This document shows, in pieces, positions 26,635 through 36,762 of a stretch of 64,000 bases of DNA. Under the pieces are notes generated by a model. That model was not told the origin of the DNA, made no database searches, and worked only from the letters and a program-made list of their open reading frames with translations. Numbering within the stretch: the stretch's first letter is position 1; each line of letters begins with the position of its first letter. Origin of the DNA: Pseudomonas sp. PB101 (GTDB lineage Bacteria; Pseudomonadota; Gammaproteobacteria; Pseudomonadales; Pseudomonadaceae); contig NZ_RWIR01000011.1 in the NCBI RefSeq assembly GCF_009764265.1, forward strand, positions 1-64,000. The letters run 5' to 3'. Position numbers and translations under genes: made by a program.

Positions 26635-27636
26635 TCAGGCCGATGGGGACGGGGTGACTTGACGCACGAAATGGCTGGCGCAGGTGTCCGGCTGTGCGAG
26701 AAACGCCTGGCCGACGATGCCGTTCCACCAGGTTTCCGAGCCGTCGCTGATACGCCACTCGTGCAGGCGCCGGGTGAACAGTTGCAAGTCCAGTTCTTCG
26801 GTCACGCCGATGGCGCCGAACAGTGCGTGGGCGATGGCCGTGACTTGAGGCACGGCCATGCTGGTCCGCGCCTTGGCAATGGCCGTCGCCATCCGGTCCG
26901 GCACCTGGAAATCGCCGGAAAACGCCAGTTCAGCGGCGATGCGCGCGGCGGCCACTTGCTCGGCCATCACGCTGAGTTGATGCTGCACGGCCTGGAACTT
27001 GCCGATGGCCTTGCCGAACTGCACCCGGTCGTTGCAGTACTCCAGCGTCATGGCGAGAACCTGCTCCATGGCCCCGGCGATGGCGGCGGCGTGGATAGCG
27101 GCGTTGAACACTCGAACTTCTTCGCCGTTATGACCGATTGCGCTGCCGAGTGAATCCTGCGGCCAGTACAAGGTGGCGCATTGACTGCCGTGAACGCCCG
27201 TGGACTCGCGGCGGGCGAGGCTGCAATCGAGCAGCAGCAACTCGCCTTCCAGGTTGACCAGGGCGAAATCAGCCAACAAGCCAAACGCCACACGCGGCAC
27301 ACACAACAGACCATCGGACTGGCGACAGGCTGTACCGGCCAGGGTCACCATGCCGGACGGTGGCGCGCTCGGGCAGTCACGCAGCAACGCGCGGGCGGCA
27401 ATGCTTTGCGCCGCCGGGACCGGCAGTGCGCAGCGACCGAAGGCGACAAAAATCGGCAGCAGTGCATTCAGCGCCAGTCCCGCGCCACCGGCGATTTCTG
27501 GCGTCAGCAATTCGAGAAAGCCGCTGTCTTCCAGGGCACTCCACAGCGTTGCAGCGCTGTCTGCGCCTTCCACCGCACGGACCAGCGCCGGCGTGCATAA
27601 GTCGCTGAGGATCTTTTCAATGGCTTCAGTGAACAT
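26635..27636 (-). CDS. Acyl-CoA dehydrogenase, short small-type subunit
   Basis: A 333-residue acyl-CoA dehydrogenase homologue, shorter than the usual 380. It keeps the C-terminal helical domain (LEYCNDRVQFGKAIGKFQAV, then AVQHQLSVMAEQVAAAR). The terminal G-G-T-x-E region is absent and replaced by SDGSETWWNG. It lies directly after the large partner at 27661-28818, and this order repeats that of the pair at 15092-17440. I infer the second heteromeric dehydrogenase of the island. ATG 27636 has AGGA upstream. Confidence 0.85.
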   Translation of the reverse strand: MFTEAIEKILSDLCTPALVRAVEGADSAATLWSALEDSGFLELLTPEIAGGAGLALNALLPIFVAFGRCALPVPAAQSIAARALLRDCPSAPPSGMVTLAGTACRQSDGLLCVPRVAFGLLADFALVNLEGELLLLDCSLARRESTGVHGSQCATLYWPQDSLGSAIGHNGEEVRVFNAAIHAAAIAGAMEQVLAMTLEYCNDRVQFGKAIGKFQAVQHQLSVMAEQVAAARIAAELAFSGDFQVPDRMATAIAKARTSMAVPQVTAIAHALFGAIGVTEELDLQLFTRRLHEWRISDGSETWWNGIVGQAFLAQPDTCASHFVRQVTPSPSA

Positions 27637-27660
27637 GAAGTTTTTCCTATTCGAGGTGCA

Positions 27661-28818
27661 TCAGCGCAGGCCGAGGCCGCGGGCGATCATGCCGCGCAGG
27701 ATTTCCCGGGTGCCGCCGCGCAACGAGAAAGTCGGCGCGACCTGGTTCAGGTAGGCGACCGTGCGGTACAGCTCCTCATCGACGGGTACATCCGGATTTG
27801 CGCTGATCGCCGAGGCAATCGCTGACGGGATCGCCTGTTCGAATTCAGTGCCGATGTCCTTGACCAGCGCGGCTTCCACCACCGGGCTTTGACCCCGGGC
27901 GAGCAATGCCGTCAGCGCCAGCGAGAGATTGCGCAGGCAGGTCAACTGCGTGAGGAAACTGCCGAGCAACGCGGATTCCTGTGCAGTGGCGCCATGACGA
28001 CGCAAGGTGTCGGCCCACAGATCGAGCAACACCACGCTGGAGTAGAAGCGTTCCGGCCCGCTGCGCTCGAAGGCGAGTTCGGCATTGACCTGCTTCCAGC
28101 CGCTGCCCTCCTCGCCCACCAACGCGTCTTCGCCGAGCAAGACGTCGTCGAAGGCCACTTCAGAGAAATGCGCGTCGCCGGCGAGGTCGACAATGGGACG
28201 CACGCTGATGCCTGGCTGCCTGAGGTCGATGATGAATTGCGACAGCCCGTTGTGACGGTCCTCGGGCGAGCCGCTGGTGCGCACCAGGGCGATCATGTAG
28301 TCGGCGTGATGGGCATTGGTGGTCCAGATCTTGCGCCCGCTCAGACGCCAGCCTTCAGGGCAACGGGTGGCGCGGCTGCGCACGCTGGCCAGGTCAGACC
28401 CTGAATTCGGTTCGCTCATGCCGATGCAGAAAAACGCCTTGCCGGCGCAGATGCGCGGCAGGAAAAAATCCTTCTGCGCGTCGTTGCCGAACTTCAGGAT
28501 CAACGGTCCGCTCTGGCGGTCGGCGATCCAGTGCGCCGCCACCGGAGCACCGGCCGACAGCAGTTCCTCGACCAGCACGAAGCGACTGAATGCATCCAGC
28601 CCGGCACCGCCATAAGCGGCCGGCAAGGTCAGGCCGACCCAGCCACGTTGCGCCAGTTGGCGACTGAAACCGGCGTCAAAACCGGTCCAGCTGCGGGCCC
28701 GTACATCCGCCGGGACGCTCGGCAGATGCTCGCCCAGAAAACCTTTGACCTCGGCACGAAAGGCCTCGGCGTGTGGCGGCAGCGCGGTCAGGCGAAAGGC
28801 CTCGAGCAAGCTGCTCAC
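27661..28818 (-). CDS. Acyl-CoA dehydrogenase, large-type subunit
   Basis: A 385-residue flavoenzyme. The start is the GTG at 28818, whose first four bases GTGA overlap the stop of the upstream thiolase; a longer open frame to 28860 runs into that gene and is unlikely. It has CIGMSEPNSGSDLASVR in the middle domain and ends FSLRGGTREILRGMIAR. The partner is the small-type gene 24 bp downstream. Translational coupling to the SCP-x thiolase ties it to the same beta-oxidation step series. Confidence 0.87.
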   Translation of the reverse strand: MSSLLEAFRLTALPPHAEAFRAEVKGFLGEHLPSVPADVRARSWTGFDAGFSRQLAQRGWVGLTLPAAYGGAGLDAFSRFVLVEELLSAGAPVAAHWIADRQSGPLILKFGNDAQKDFFLPRICAGKAFFCIGMSEPNSGSDLASVRSRATRCPEGWRLSGRKIWTTNAHHADYMIALVRTSGSPEDRHNGLSQFIIDLRQPGISVRPIVDLAGDAHFSEVAFDDVLLGEDALVGEEGSGWKQVNAELAFERSGPERFYSSVVLLDLWADTLRRHGATAQESALLGSFLTQLTCLRNLSLALTALLARGQSPVVEAALVKDIGTEFEQAIPSAIASAISANPDVPVDEELYRTVAYLNQVAPTFSLRGGTREILRGMIARGLGLR

Positions 28819-30023
28819 CGGGCACCCCCACTGGCCTTGCCGTACAGCGTCACCACACATGCACCGCCCAGCCCGAGGTTATGGGCCATGGCCAGGCGTG
28901 CACCTTCGACCTGGCGTTGGTCGGCGTTGCCGCGTAACTGCCGGGTCAGCTCGTAGCACTGCGCCAGACCGGTCGCGCCCAGCGGATGGCCCTTGGAAAG
29001 CAGGCCGCCGGACGGGTTGATGACGATCTGTCCGCCGTAGGTGTTGTCGCCGTCCATGACGAACTTCTCGGCCCCGCCCTCCGGGCAGAAACCCAGCGAC
29101 TCGTAGCAGATCACTTCGTTCTGGGCGAAGCAGTCATGCAGCTCGCACACATCGATGTCCTGCGGGCCGACCCCGGCCTTCTCGTAGACCTGGCCCACGG
29201 CGGCGTCAGTCATATGGGTACCGACCCAGTCGAGCATCGACGGTTTTTCGAAGTTGAAGGATTCCGGGGTGTCGGTGGTCATCGCCTGGGCGAGGATTTC
29301 CACGTCGCGGCGCAGGCCATGCTTCTTCGCAAAACGCTCGGACACCAGGATCGCCGCGGCACCACCGCAGGTTGGCGGGCACGCCATCAGGCGGGTCATG
29401 ACGCCTGGCAGAATCACCGGGTCGTTCATCACGTCTTCGACGCTGAGCACCTTGCGAAACAATGCGAGCGGGTTGTTGGCGGCATGACGGCTGGCCTTGG
29501 CGCGCACGGCGGCGAAGGTTTCCATTTTGGTGCCGTATTTGTGCATGTACTCGCGCCCGGCACCGCCAAAGGTACGGATGGCCTGAGGCATGCCATCCAT
29601 ATCGGCGGTGAGACCGCGCAGGATCGGCAGGAAGCGTTCACGGGTTGGCGGGCGGTCGTCCCAGTGGGACTTCAACGCGCCGGCCTGCATCTGCTCGAAT
29701 CCCACCGCCAATACGCAATCGGCCGAACCGGACTCGATGGCCTTGCGCGCCAGGAACAGCGCGGTGGAACCGGTGGAGCAGTTGTTGTTGACGTTGACCA
29801 CAGGAATCCCGGTCATCCCCACTTCGTACAGCACGGTCTGGCCGCAGGTAGAGTCGCCGTAGACATAACCGGCATAGGCTTCTTGCACCTGTTTGTAGTC
29901 GATGCCCGCATCCGCCAGGGCCAGACGTATCGCTTCGGCACCCATCTGCACATAGGTCGGGCTTTCGCTGGGCTTGCGGAACGGGATCATGCCGACGCCG
30001 GCAACCAGGACTTTTTCGCTCAT
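28815..30023 (-). CDS. SCP-x-type 3-oxoacyl-CoA thiolase
   Basis: A 402-residue thiolase of the sterol-carrier-protein-x branch. The nucleophile is Cys82 in NVNNNCSTGSTALF, a segment almost identical to the animal SCP-x active site. The other active-site elements are ELHDCFAQNE, SKGHPLGATGLAQ and GLGGACVV. SCP-x thiolases cleave 2-methyl-branched 3-oxoacyl-CoAs in bile-acid and pristanate oxidation. It follows an acyl-CoA dehydrogenase by 28 bp. A close paralogue is at 41006-42190, also behind a paralogous dehydrogenase. Confidence 0.92.
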   Translation of the reverse strand: MSEKVLVAGVGMIPFRKPSESPTYVQMGAEAIRLALADAGIDYKQVQEAYAGYVYGDSTCGQTVLYEVGMTGIPVVNVNNNCSTGSTALFLARKAIESGSADCVLAVGFEQMQAGALKSHWDDRPPTRERFLPILRGLTADMDGMPQAIRTFGGAGREYMHKYGTKMETFAAVRAKASRHAANNPLALFRKVLSVEDVMNDPVILPGVMTRLMACPPTCGGAAAILVSERFAKKHGLRRDVEILAQAMTTDTPESFNFEKPSMLDWVGTHMTDAAVGQVYEKAGVGPQDIDVCELHDCFAQNEVICYESLGFCPEGGAEKFVMDGDNTYGGQIVINPSGGLLSKGHPLGATGLAQCYELTRQLRGNADQRQVEGARLAMAHNLGLGGACVVTLYGKASGGAR

Positions 30024-30051
30024 GGTGTCACCTGAAAATGAGGAGGAAGGA

Positions 30052-31191
<1,140 letters not shown>

Positions 31192-31269
31192 CGGGATCTC
31201 CAGTGGATTGCCAGGCAGACGAGCGCCTGGTTCGTGAGTCCACTGTATTGATGCGGGTGGGTGGTGAAG

Positions 31270-31286
31270 CCACCCGGATCGGGTAG
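31270..31286. promoter_or_regulatory. Island operator, site E
   Basis: CCACCCGGATCGGGTAG, one arm mismatch, 78 bp before the acyl-CoA dehydrogenase ATG at 31191. A further half-site, CGGGTGGGTGG, lies just beside it at about 31254-31264. Confidence 0.72.
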
Positions 31287-31311
31287 CGAAAATCGAAGGT
31301 TTGAAACACGG

Positions 31312-31419
31312 CCCCTGTAGGAGCGAGCCTGCTCGCGATGGACGTAAGGACGACGCGTAAATTCAGGCAGCACGCGTTATCGTTGACGTCCATCGCGAGC
31401 AGGCTCGCTCCTACAGGGG
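31312..31419. repeat. REPIN between two convergently spaced transcription units
   Basis: 108-bp imperfect inverted repeat. The outer arms read CCCCTGTAGGAGCGAGCCTG and complement, continuing inward through CTCGCGATGGACG. It separates the end of the ligase unit from the promoter of the dehydrogenase-thiolase unit and may insulate one from the other. Confidence 0.9.
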
Positions 31420-31432
31420 GGGTGTGGTGTGG

Positions 31433-32956
31433 TTATTTACGCAGTTCGCGCTTGAGGACCTTGCCGGCCGCCGACAGCGGCAGGTCATCGCGGAACTCCA
31501 CGCTCTTGGGGCACTTGTAGCCGGCGATGAATTCACGGCAATGCAAGCGCAGCTGTTGCTGATCGACCCAGGCACCTGGCTTGCGCACCACCACCGCGTG
31601 CACCGCCTCGCCCCACTGCTCATGGGGAATGCCGATCACCGCGCACATCGCCACGGCCGGGTGTCGCGCCAGTACGTTTTCGACTTCCGCCGAGTAAACG
31701 TTTTCCCCACCGCTGACGATCATGTCCTTCAAGCGATCGACGATGAACAGGTAGCCCTGCTCGTCCATCCACGCCGCGTCGCCGGTGTAGAGCCAACCGT
31801 CGCGCAACGCCCTGGCGGTTTCCTCGGGCTTGTTCCAGTAGCCCTGCATGATGTTCGGCCCGCGCACGATGATCTCGCCCACCGTGCCGCGCGGTACCTC
31901 CTGGCCCTGCGGGTCGACGATCTTCACGTTGACGCCCAGGCCACCGCGCCCTACCGAGCGGGAAAGGCCACTGATGCGCGCCTCTGGCGTGTGATTGCAC
32001 GGCAGATTGCTGGACACCACCGGGCAGGCCTCGGTCAGCCCGTAGGAGTGGGACAATTCGATGTCCGGCAGTCTGGCCAGCACTTGCTCGACCATATCCC
32101 CGGCACTGGGTGAAGCGCCGTAGGTCAGGCGCTTCAGGCTGTCCAGGTCATACTTGTCAAAGTCTGGATGAGCCAACAGCGCAAGGATCATGGTCGGCAC
32201 CAGCAACGTCTCGGTGACCCGTTCGCGCTCAATCATCTGCAAGGCCTGCAGCGGGTCGAAGCTCGACACCAGCACATGGCTTTCACCGGCCAGAAACTGA
32301 ATCAGCGCACGGGCCATGCCGGCGACATGGAACAATGGCGCGACATGCATCAACAGACCGCCACGGATCGGCGGCATGTCCACCATGCGTGGCATGCACG
32401 CCGACCACAGGTTCAGGTGCGACTGCATGACCCCCTTGGGAAACCCGGTGGTGCCGCCGGTGTACATGATACAGGCGAGGTCCTCACCGCCGCGCCCGGC
32501 GTCCTCGACCGGCGTGGCCTGGGCAATCAACTGCTCAAAACCGAGCATGCCCACCGGCACTTCGCCCTCACCGGCATAAATGAATCGGGGCGCATGGCGC
32601 GTGACTTTGCGGATGTCTTCGGCCAGCGTGGCAAAGTGTTCGTCGACGATCAGGATGGCGGTATTGCAATCGTCCAGCGAGTAGACAATCTCCGGCACAC
32701 TCCAGCGCACATTCACCGGGTTGAGCACCCCGCCGCCCCACCACACGCCCATGATGTATTCCAGGTAGCGGTCGGAATTGAGCGCGAGCATGCCGACCCG
32801 GTCACCGGCCGCCATGCCGATTTTCTGCAAGGCGCCCGCCAGGCGAGCGACCCGTTCGCCAAATTCACTGTAGGTGTGGCGACGCTCGCCACAGATAGTC
32901 GCGATGTGATCCGGGTTCTGTTGCAGTGTGCGCTGCAGGCATTGGGTCATGTACAT
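31433..32956 (-). CDS. Acyl-CoA ligase 1 (AMP-forming)
   Basis: A 507-residue ANL-superfamily ligase. The P-loop is YTGGTTGFPKGV near residue 172, the adenine motif is HSYGLTEACPVV, the hinge is GWLYTGDAAWMDEQGYLFIVDR, and the A10 catalytic lysine is in GKVLKREL at the C-terminus. It activates a carboxylic acid to acyl-AMP, then acyl-CoA. It lies 4 bp after the very similar ligase 2, the two forming a tandem duplication. Ligase substrates cannot be told from sequence; medium, branched or cyclic acids are possible. Confidence 0.88.
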   Translation of the reverse strand: MYMTQCLQRTLQQNPDHIATICGERRHTYSEFGERVARLAGALQKIGMAAGDRVGMLALNSDRYLEYIMGVWWGGGVLNPVNVRWSVPEIVYSLDDCNTAILIVDEHFATLAEDIRKVTRHAPRFIYAGEGEVPVGMLGFEQLIAQATPVEDAGRGGEDLACIMYTGGTTGFPKGVMQSHLNLWSACMPRMVDMPPIRGGLLMHVAPLFHVAGMARALIQFLAGESHVLVSSFDPLQALQMIERERVTETLLVPTMILALLAHPDFDKYDLDSLKRLTYGASPSAGDMVEQVLARLPDIELSHSYGLTEACPVVSSNLPCNHTPEARISGLSRSVGRGGLGVNVKIVDPQGQEVPRGTVGEIIVRGPNIMQGYWNKPEETARALRDGWLYTGDAAWMDEQGYLFIVDRLKDMIVSGGENVYSAEVENVLARHPAVAMCAVIGIPHEQWGEAVHAVVVRKPGAWVDQQQLRLHCREFIAGYKCPKSVEFRDDLPLSAAGKVLKRELRK

Positions 32957-32960
32957 GCTG

Positions 32961-34517
32961 TCAGCTCACACCCCGATCCGTGCTGCGCCAGAACGGTTCG
33001 CGCAGATCGCGCTTGAGCACCTTGCCCGCACCGGACAACGGCAACGCAGCACGGAACTCCACGGATTTCGGGGTCTTGTAGCCGGCAATCTGCCGACGGC
33101 AGTGCTCAATGATCTGGGCGCTTGCAACCTCGTTGTCCGGCTTTAGCACCACCACCGCGTGCACCGCTTCGCCCCACTGCGCGCAGGGAATGCCGATCAC
33201 TGCGCAGGCAGCGACGGCCGGGTGGCTGGCGATGGCGCTTTCCACCTCGCCGGAATACACGTTCTCGCCACCGCTGACGATCATGTCCTTGAAGCGGTCG
33301 ACGATGTAGATGAAGCCATCCGCGTCCATGTAGGCACCGTCGCCGGTGTGCATCCAGCCGCCGCGCAAGGCCTTGGCGGTTTCCTCGGGGTTGTTCCAAT
33401 AGCCGAGCATGATGTTCGGGCCGCGCACCACCACTTCGCCGACGGTGCCGCAGGGCACTGGGTTGTCCTGTTCGTCGACGATGCGCACCGTGACACCCAG
33501 CCCCGGGCGCCCGGCCGAGCGCAGGCGGCCATTGGCGATGCCTTCGGCGCTGTGGTTTTCCGGGCCGTTGGCGGAGATCGGCGGCGCCGCTTCGGTCATG
33601 CCGTAGCCTTGGGTGAACTCGACATTCGGCAAGGCCTTGAGTGCCATTTCCAGCAAGGGCACGGCAATCGGCGAGGCGCCGTAAGTGAGACTGCGCAGGC
33701 AGCTCAGGTCATGCCTGGGGAAATCCGGGTGCATGATCAGCGCCTGAAGCATGGTCGGCACGATCAGGATATCGGTGATGCGCTCGCGCTCGATGGTGCG
33801 CATCACGTCCAGGGCATCGAAGGCCGGAACGAAAATGCTCGGCAGCCCCAGCAGCGAAATCAGGATCACCCGCGACAGCGCCGCCAGGTGGAACATCGGC
33901 GCGATGTGCAGGGTCAATGCATCCACCGGCACCGGTACGTCGGCGGCGCGGGCCACGGCGGCGGACCACAGGTTCATGTGCGACTGCATCACGCCTTTCG
34001 GTCGGCCGGTGGTGCCGCCGGTGTACATGATGCTTGCCAGGTCGTCGCCGCCGCGAAACGCGTCGTCCACGGGCGTGGCGTCACCCATCAACTGCTCGTA
34101 GGACAGCATGCCTTCTGGCAACGGCCCGTCGCCGATGTGGATCAGCAACGGCCGCACCCTGGCGCTGCCGGCAATGCCTTCGGCCATGGGCAGGAAGGTG
34201 TCGTCGATCAGCAGGATGCGGGTGTCGCAGTCGTCCAGCGAATAGACGATTTCCGGCACGCTCCAGCGAATGTTCACCGGGTTGACCACGCCACCACCCC
34301 ACCAGGTCGCCAGGAAATACTCAAGGAACCGGTCGGAGTTCAGGCCCAGCAGACCGACGCGATCGCCGGTCCGCATCCCCAGTTGCTGCAGGGCCCCGGC
34401 CAGGCGAGCCACCCGGTCGGCCAGTTCGGCATAGGTGCGGCGGCGGTCGCGAAAGACCGTCGCTACGGCATGGGGACGTTGCTGCAGCACACGGTGCAGG
34501 CCTTGGGTCAGATACAT
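32961..34517 (-). CDS. Acyl-CoA ligase 2 (AMP-forming)
   Basis: A 518-residue paralogue of the neighbouring ligase 1, alike from the N-terminal LTQGLHRVLQQRP to the C-terminal GKVLKRDLRE. It has MYTGGTTGRPKGVM, QGYGMTEAAPPI and GGWMHTGDGAYMD. All core motifs are intact, so both copies should be active. ATG 34517 follows AGGAG at 6 nt. It is the third gene of the racemase-hydratase-ligase-ligase unit. Two ligases may serve the parent acid and a chain-shortened intermediate, as in sterol side-chain pathways; this is an inference. Confidence 0.88.
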   Translation of the reverse strand: MYLTQGLHRVLQQRPHAVATVFRDRRRTYAELADRVARLAGALQQLGMRTGDRVGLLGLNSDRFLEYFLATWWGGGVVNPVNIRWSVPEIVYSLDDCDTRILLIDDTFLPMAEGIAGSARVRPLLIHIGDGPLPEGMLSYEQLMGDATPVDDAFRGGDDLASIMYTGGTTGRPKGVMQSHMNLWSAAVARAADVPVPVDALTLHIAPMFHLAALSRVILISLLGLPSIFVPAFDALDVMRTIERERITDILIVPTMLQALIMHPDFPRHDLSCLRSLTYGASPIAVPLLEMALKALPNVEFTQGYGMTEAAPPISANGPENHSAEGIANGRLRSAGRPGLGVTVRIVDEQDNPVPCGTVGEVVVRGPNIMLGYWNNPEETAKALRGGWMHTGDGAYMDADGFIYIVDRFKDMIVSGGENVYSGEVESAIASHPAVAACAVIGIPCAQWGEAVHAVVVLKPDNEVASAQIIEHCRRQIAGYKTPKSVEFRAALPLSGAGKVLKRDLREPFWRSTDRGVS

Positions 34518-34568
34518 GAGGTTCTCCTGTGAATTATTGTTGTCAGGTAACGAACGCGAGGATACGGA

Positions 34569-35372
34569 TCAGGTACCGGTGTATTTCGGTGAGCGCTGCT
34601 CGACCTGGGCCATGCGCCCTTCGGCGTGATCTTCGCTGTCGCGCAGCAAGCCCCAGTGCAGATGGGCCTGGGTGACGAAGTCCCGGGGCGCGAGATGGGC
34701 GCTCTGCAAGGCCAGGCGCTTGATCGACTGCACCGCGAGCGGGCCATTGGCGGCAATGCGCTCGGCCAGATCCAGCGCCGCTGGCAGCAGGCGGTCCCTG
34801 GGCAACAGCTCGATGATCAAACCGATGTCCAAGGCCTGCCCGGCGTTGATCGATTCCCCGGTCAGCGCCATTTTCATGGCATGGGCCGCTGGAATTGCAC
34901 GCAGCAAGTACTGCACGCCACCGGCCGCCGGAATGGTCGCGTCGCAAACCTCTGGCAAGCCGAACGTGGCGCTGGCCGAGGCAATGCGCAGATCGCATTG
35001 CAGCGCCAACTCGAGACCGCCACCCAGGCAGGCACCATTGATGGCGGCAATCACCGGTTTCCAGATGTCCAGGTCGCTGAGGTCGAACAGCCGGCTGTAG
35101 CCACCCTCCTCGGCTTCTGTCTCGCGGCTTTTGAGGGTGCAGGCGACAAACCCGGATGCCCCCAGCAACGACTCCTTGTGGCTTGCACCGCTGCAAAACG
35201 CGCGTTCGCCGGCACCGGTCAAGACGATCACCCGCACCTGCTCGTCATCCTGGCAGGCACCCAGGGTCTTGCGCAGGTGCATCAGGTCGCTGACGGTCAG
35301 CGCGTTATTCGACTGTTGCGCATCGAGCGTGATGAGTGCCACGTGATCGATGATCTTGAATTGAATGGCCAT
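34569..35372 (-). CDS. Enoyl-CoA hydratase/isomerase (crotonase family)
   Basis: A 267-residue crotonase. It has the oxyanion-hole AINGACLGGGLELALQCDLR, with the hydratase-type E in G-G-L-E-L, and AFCSGASHKES earlier. The second conserved region reads LPEVCDATIPAAGG instead of the usual P-E-x-x-x-G-x-x-P-G-x-G-G, so the second glutamate is retained but the loop differs. ATG 35372 has AGGAG upstream. It lies between the racemase and the two ligases. It is a distinct sequence from the 25837 crotonase. Confidence 0.85.
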   Translation of the reverse strand: MAIQFKIIDHVALITLDAQQSNNALTVSDLMHLRKTLGACQDDEQVRVIVLTGAGERAFCSGASHKESLLGASGFVACTLKSRETEAEEGGYSRLFDLSDLDIWKPVIAAINGACLGGGLELALQCDLRIASASATFGLPEVCDATIPAAGGVQYLLRAIPAAHAMKMALTGESINAGQALDIGLIIELLPRDRLLPAALDLAERIAANGPLAVQSIKRLALQSAHLAPRDFVTQAHLHWGLLRDSEDHAEGRMAQVEQRSPKYTGT

Positions 35373-35410
35373 GGTGTAACTCCTGCGCTGCGCGATTCTT
35401 CATGTTGTTT

Positions 35411-36565
35411 TCAGGCGCCAAAACCCAGGCCCAGTTCACGCAAGCGCTCGATGGCCGCAGCGTCGAAGCCCCAGTCGCGCAGTGCTGCGCCGCCATGTTC
35501 TCCACGCTCGGGCGCCGGTTGCGGTTGCGCCGATGGCGTGCCGAGGAAACGCGGAGCCGGCACCGGTTGCACCACCCCGGCGACCTCGATGAAGCTGCCA
35601 CGGGCAATGCCGTGGGGGTGCCTGGCCGCTTCGGCGAGCCCGAGCACCGGCGCAACACAGGCGTCGCTGCCTTCGAAGGCCTCTTCCCACTGCTTGCGGG
35701 TACGGCCGAGGAACGCGGCGGTGAATGCCTCACGCAACCGTGGCCAGCCAGCCCGGTCGTGCTGGCTGGGCAGGTCGGCGCTGGAGAGTCCGAGAATGTC
35801 CAGCATTTGCCCATAAAAGCGCGATTCAATCGGTCCGATCGCCATGTACTGGCCGTCGCCGGTTTCGTAAGTGTCGTACCAGGGTGCACCGCCATCGAGC
35901 AGGTTGCTGCCGCGCTGTTCTTTCCAGTGACCGCCGGCCAGCAGGCCCCAGATCACCGAGCCCAGCTGCGCCGCACCTTCGGTCATCGCCGCGTCGACCA
36001 CCTGCCCGGCGCCGCCGCGCTGCACATTGACCAGCGCCGCCAGTACGCCCATCGCCAACAACATGCCGCCACCGCCGTAGTCACCCACCAGGTTCAGCGG
36101 CGGCACCGGCCGACCACCGGCCGGACCAATACTCGACAGCACTCCCGACAAGGCGATGTAGTTCAGGTCATGACCGGCACGGTCGGCCATCGGGCCAGTC
36201 TGGCCCCAGCCGGTCATACGGCCGTAGACCAGGCGCGGATTGCGCTGTAGCGCGACTTCCGGGCCGAGACCCAGGCGCTCCATCGTGCCGGGGCGAAACC
36301 CTTCGATCACCACGTCGGCGCGTTCAATCAACTCCAGCGCGACGGCGACACTGTCGGGGTGCTTCAGGTCGAGGGTGACCGAACGGCGGTTGCGCCCGGT
36401 GATGTCCGCGCGCTTGCCCTCAAGCTTCGGCCCCAGGTCAGCGGCCTTCTGCGGCCGGTCGATGCGCACCACGTCGGCGCCCATGTCGGCCAACAGCATG
36501 GTGCCAAACGGCGCCGGCCCGATTGCCTCGAATTCCACCACCCGAATGCCGCTCAGTACGCTCAT
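35411..36565 (-). CDS. Alpha-methylacyl-CoA racemase (CaiB/BaiF family III)
   Basis: A 384-residue protein. The start is ATG 36565, GGAG at 8 nt; the open frame extends upstream past an island operator and is not coding there. The N-terminus reads EAIGPAPFGTMLLADMGADV, typical of racemases rather than CoA transferases. His132 (AGHDLNY), Asp162 (NLVGDYGGG) and Glu247 (IGPIESRF) sit at a constant +6 offset from the catalytic H126, D156 and E241 of the Mycobacterium tuberculosis enzyme MCR. It epimerises (2R)- and (2S)-methylacyl-CoAs so that dehydrogenases can use them. It is first gene of its unit and divergent from LuxR regulator 2. Confidence 0.92.
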   Translation of the reverse strand: MSVLSGIRVVEFEAIGPAPFGTMLLADMGADVVRIDRPQKAADLGPKLEGKRADITGRNRRSVTLDLKHPDSVAVALELIERADVVIEGFRPGTMERLGLGPEVALQRNPRLVYGRMTGWGQTGPMADRAGHDLNYIALSGVLSSIGPAGGRPVPPLNLVGDYGGGGMLLAMGVLAALVNVQRGGAGQVVDAAMTEGAAQLGSVIWGLLAGGHWKEQRGSNLLDGGAPWYDTYETGDGQYMAIGPIESRFYGQMLDILGLSSADLPSQHDRAGWPRLREAFTAAFLGRTRKQWEEAFEGSDACVAPVLGLAEAARHPHGIARGSFIEVAGVVQPVPAPRFLGTPSAQPQPAPERGEHGGAALRDWGFDAAAIERLRELGLGFGA

Positions 36566-36651
36566 CGCCAACGCTCCGTGATTCTTCTGGAGCGCCAGCA
36601 GCACTCCTATTGTTGTGCCATCCAGTAGATCAATCCCGAACCCACCGACCA

Positions 36652-36668
36652 CCACCCGCATCGGGTGG
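36652..36668. promoter_or_regulatory. Island operator, site F (best example)
   Basis: CCACCCGCATCGGGTGG, perfect 7-bp arms and 3-bp spacer. The dyad extends to 10-bp arms at 36649-36671. It is central in the divergent region, 86 bp from the racemase start and 94 bp from the LuxR regulator 2 start, so it could serve both. Confidence 0.8.
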
Positions 36669-36762
36669 TGGCCGCCAAAGACAGGGTCATCCCGCCCATG
36701 GTCTGGGTTACACTCGATGAGATTCGGCGCACTCACAAAACAAAAAAGAATCGGACAGCCCC

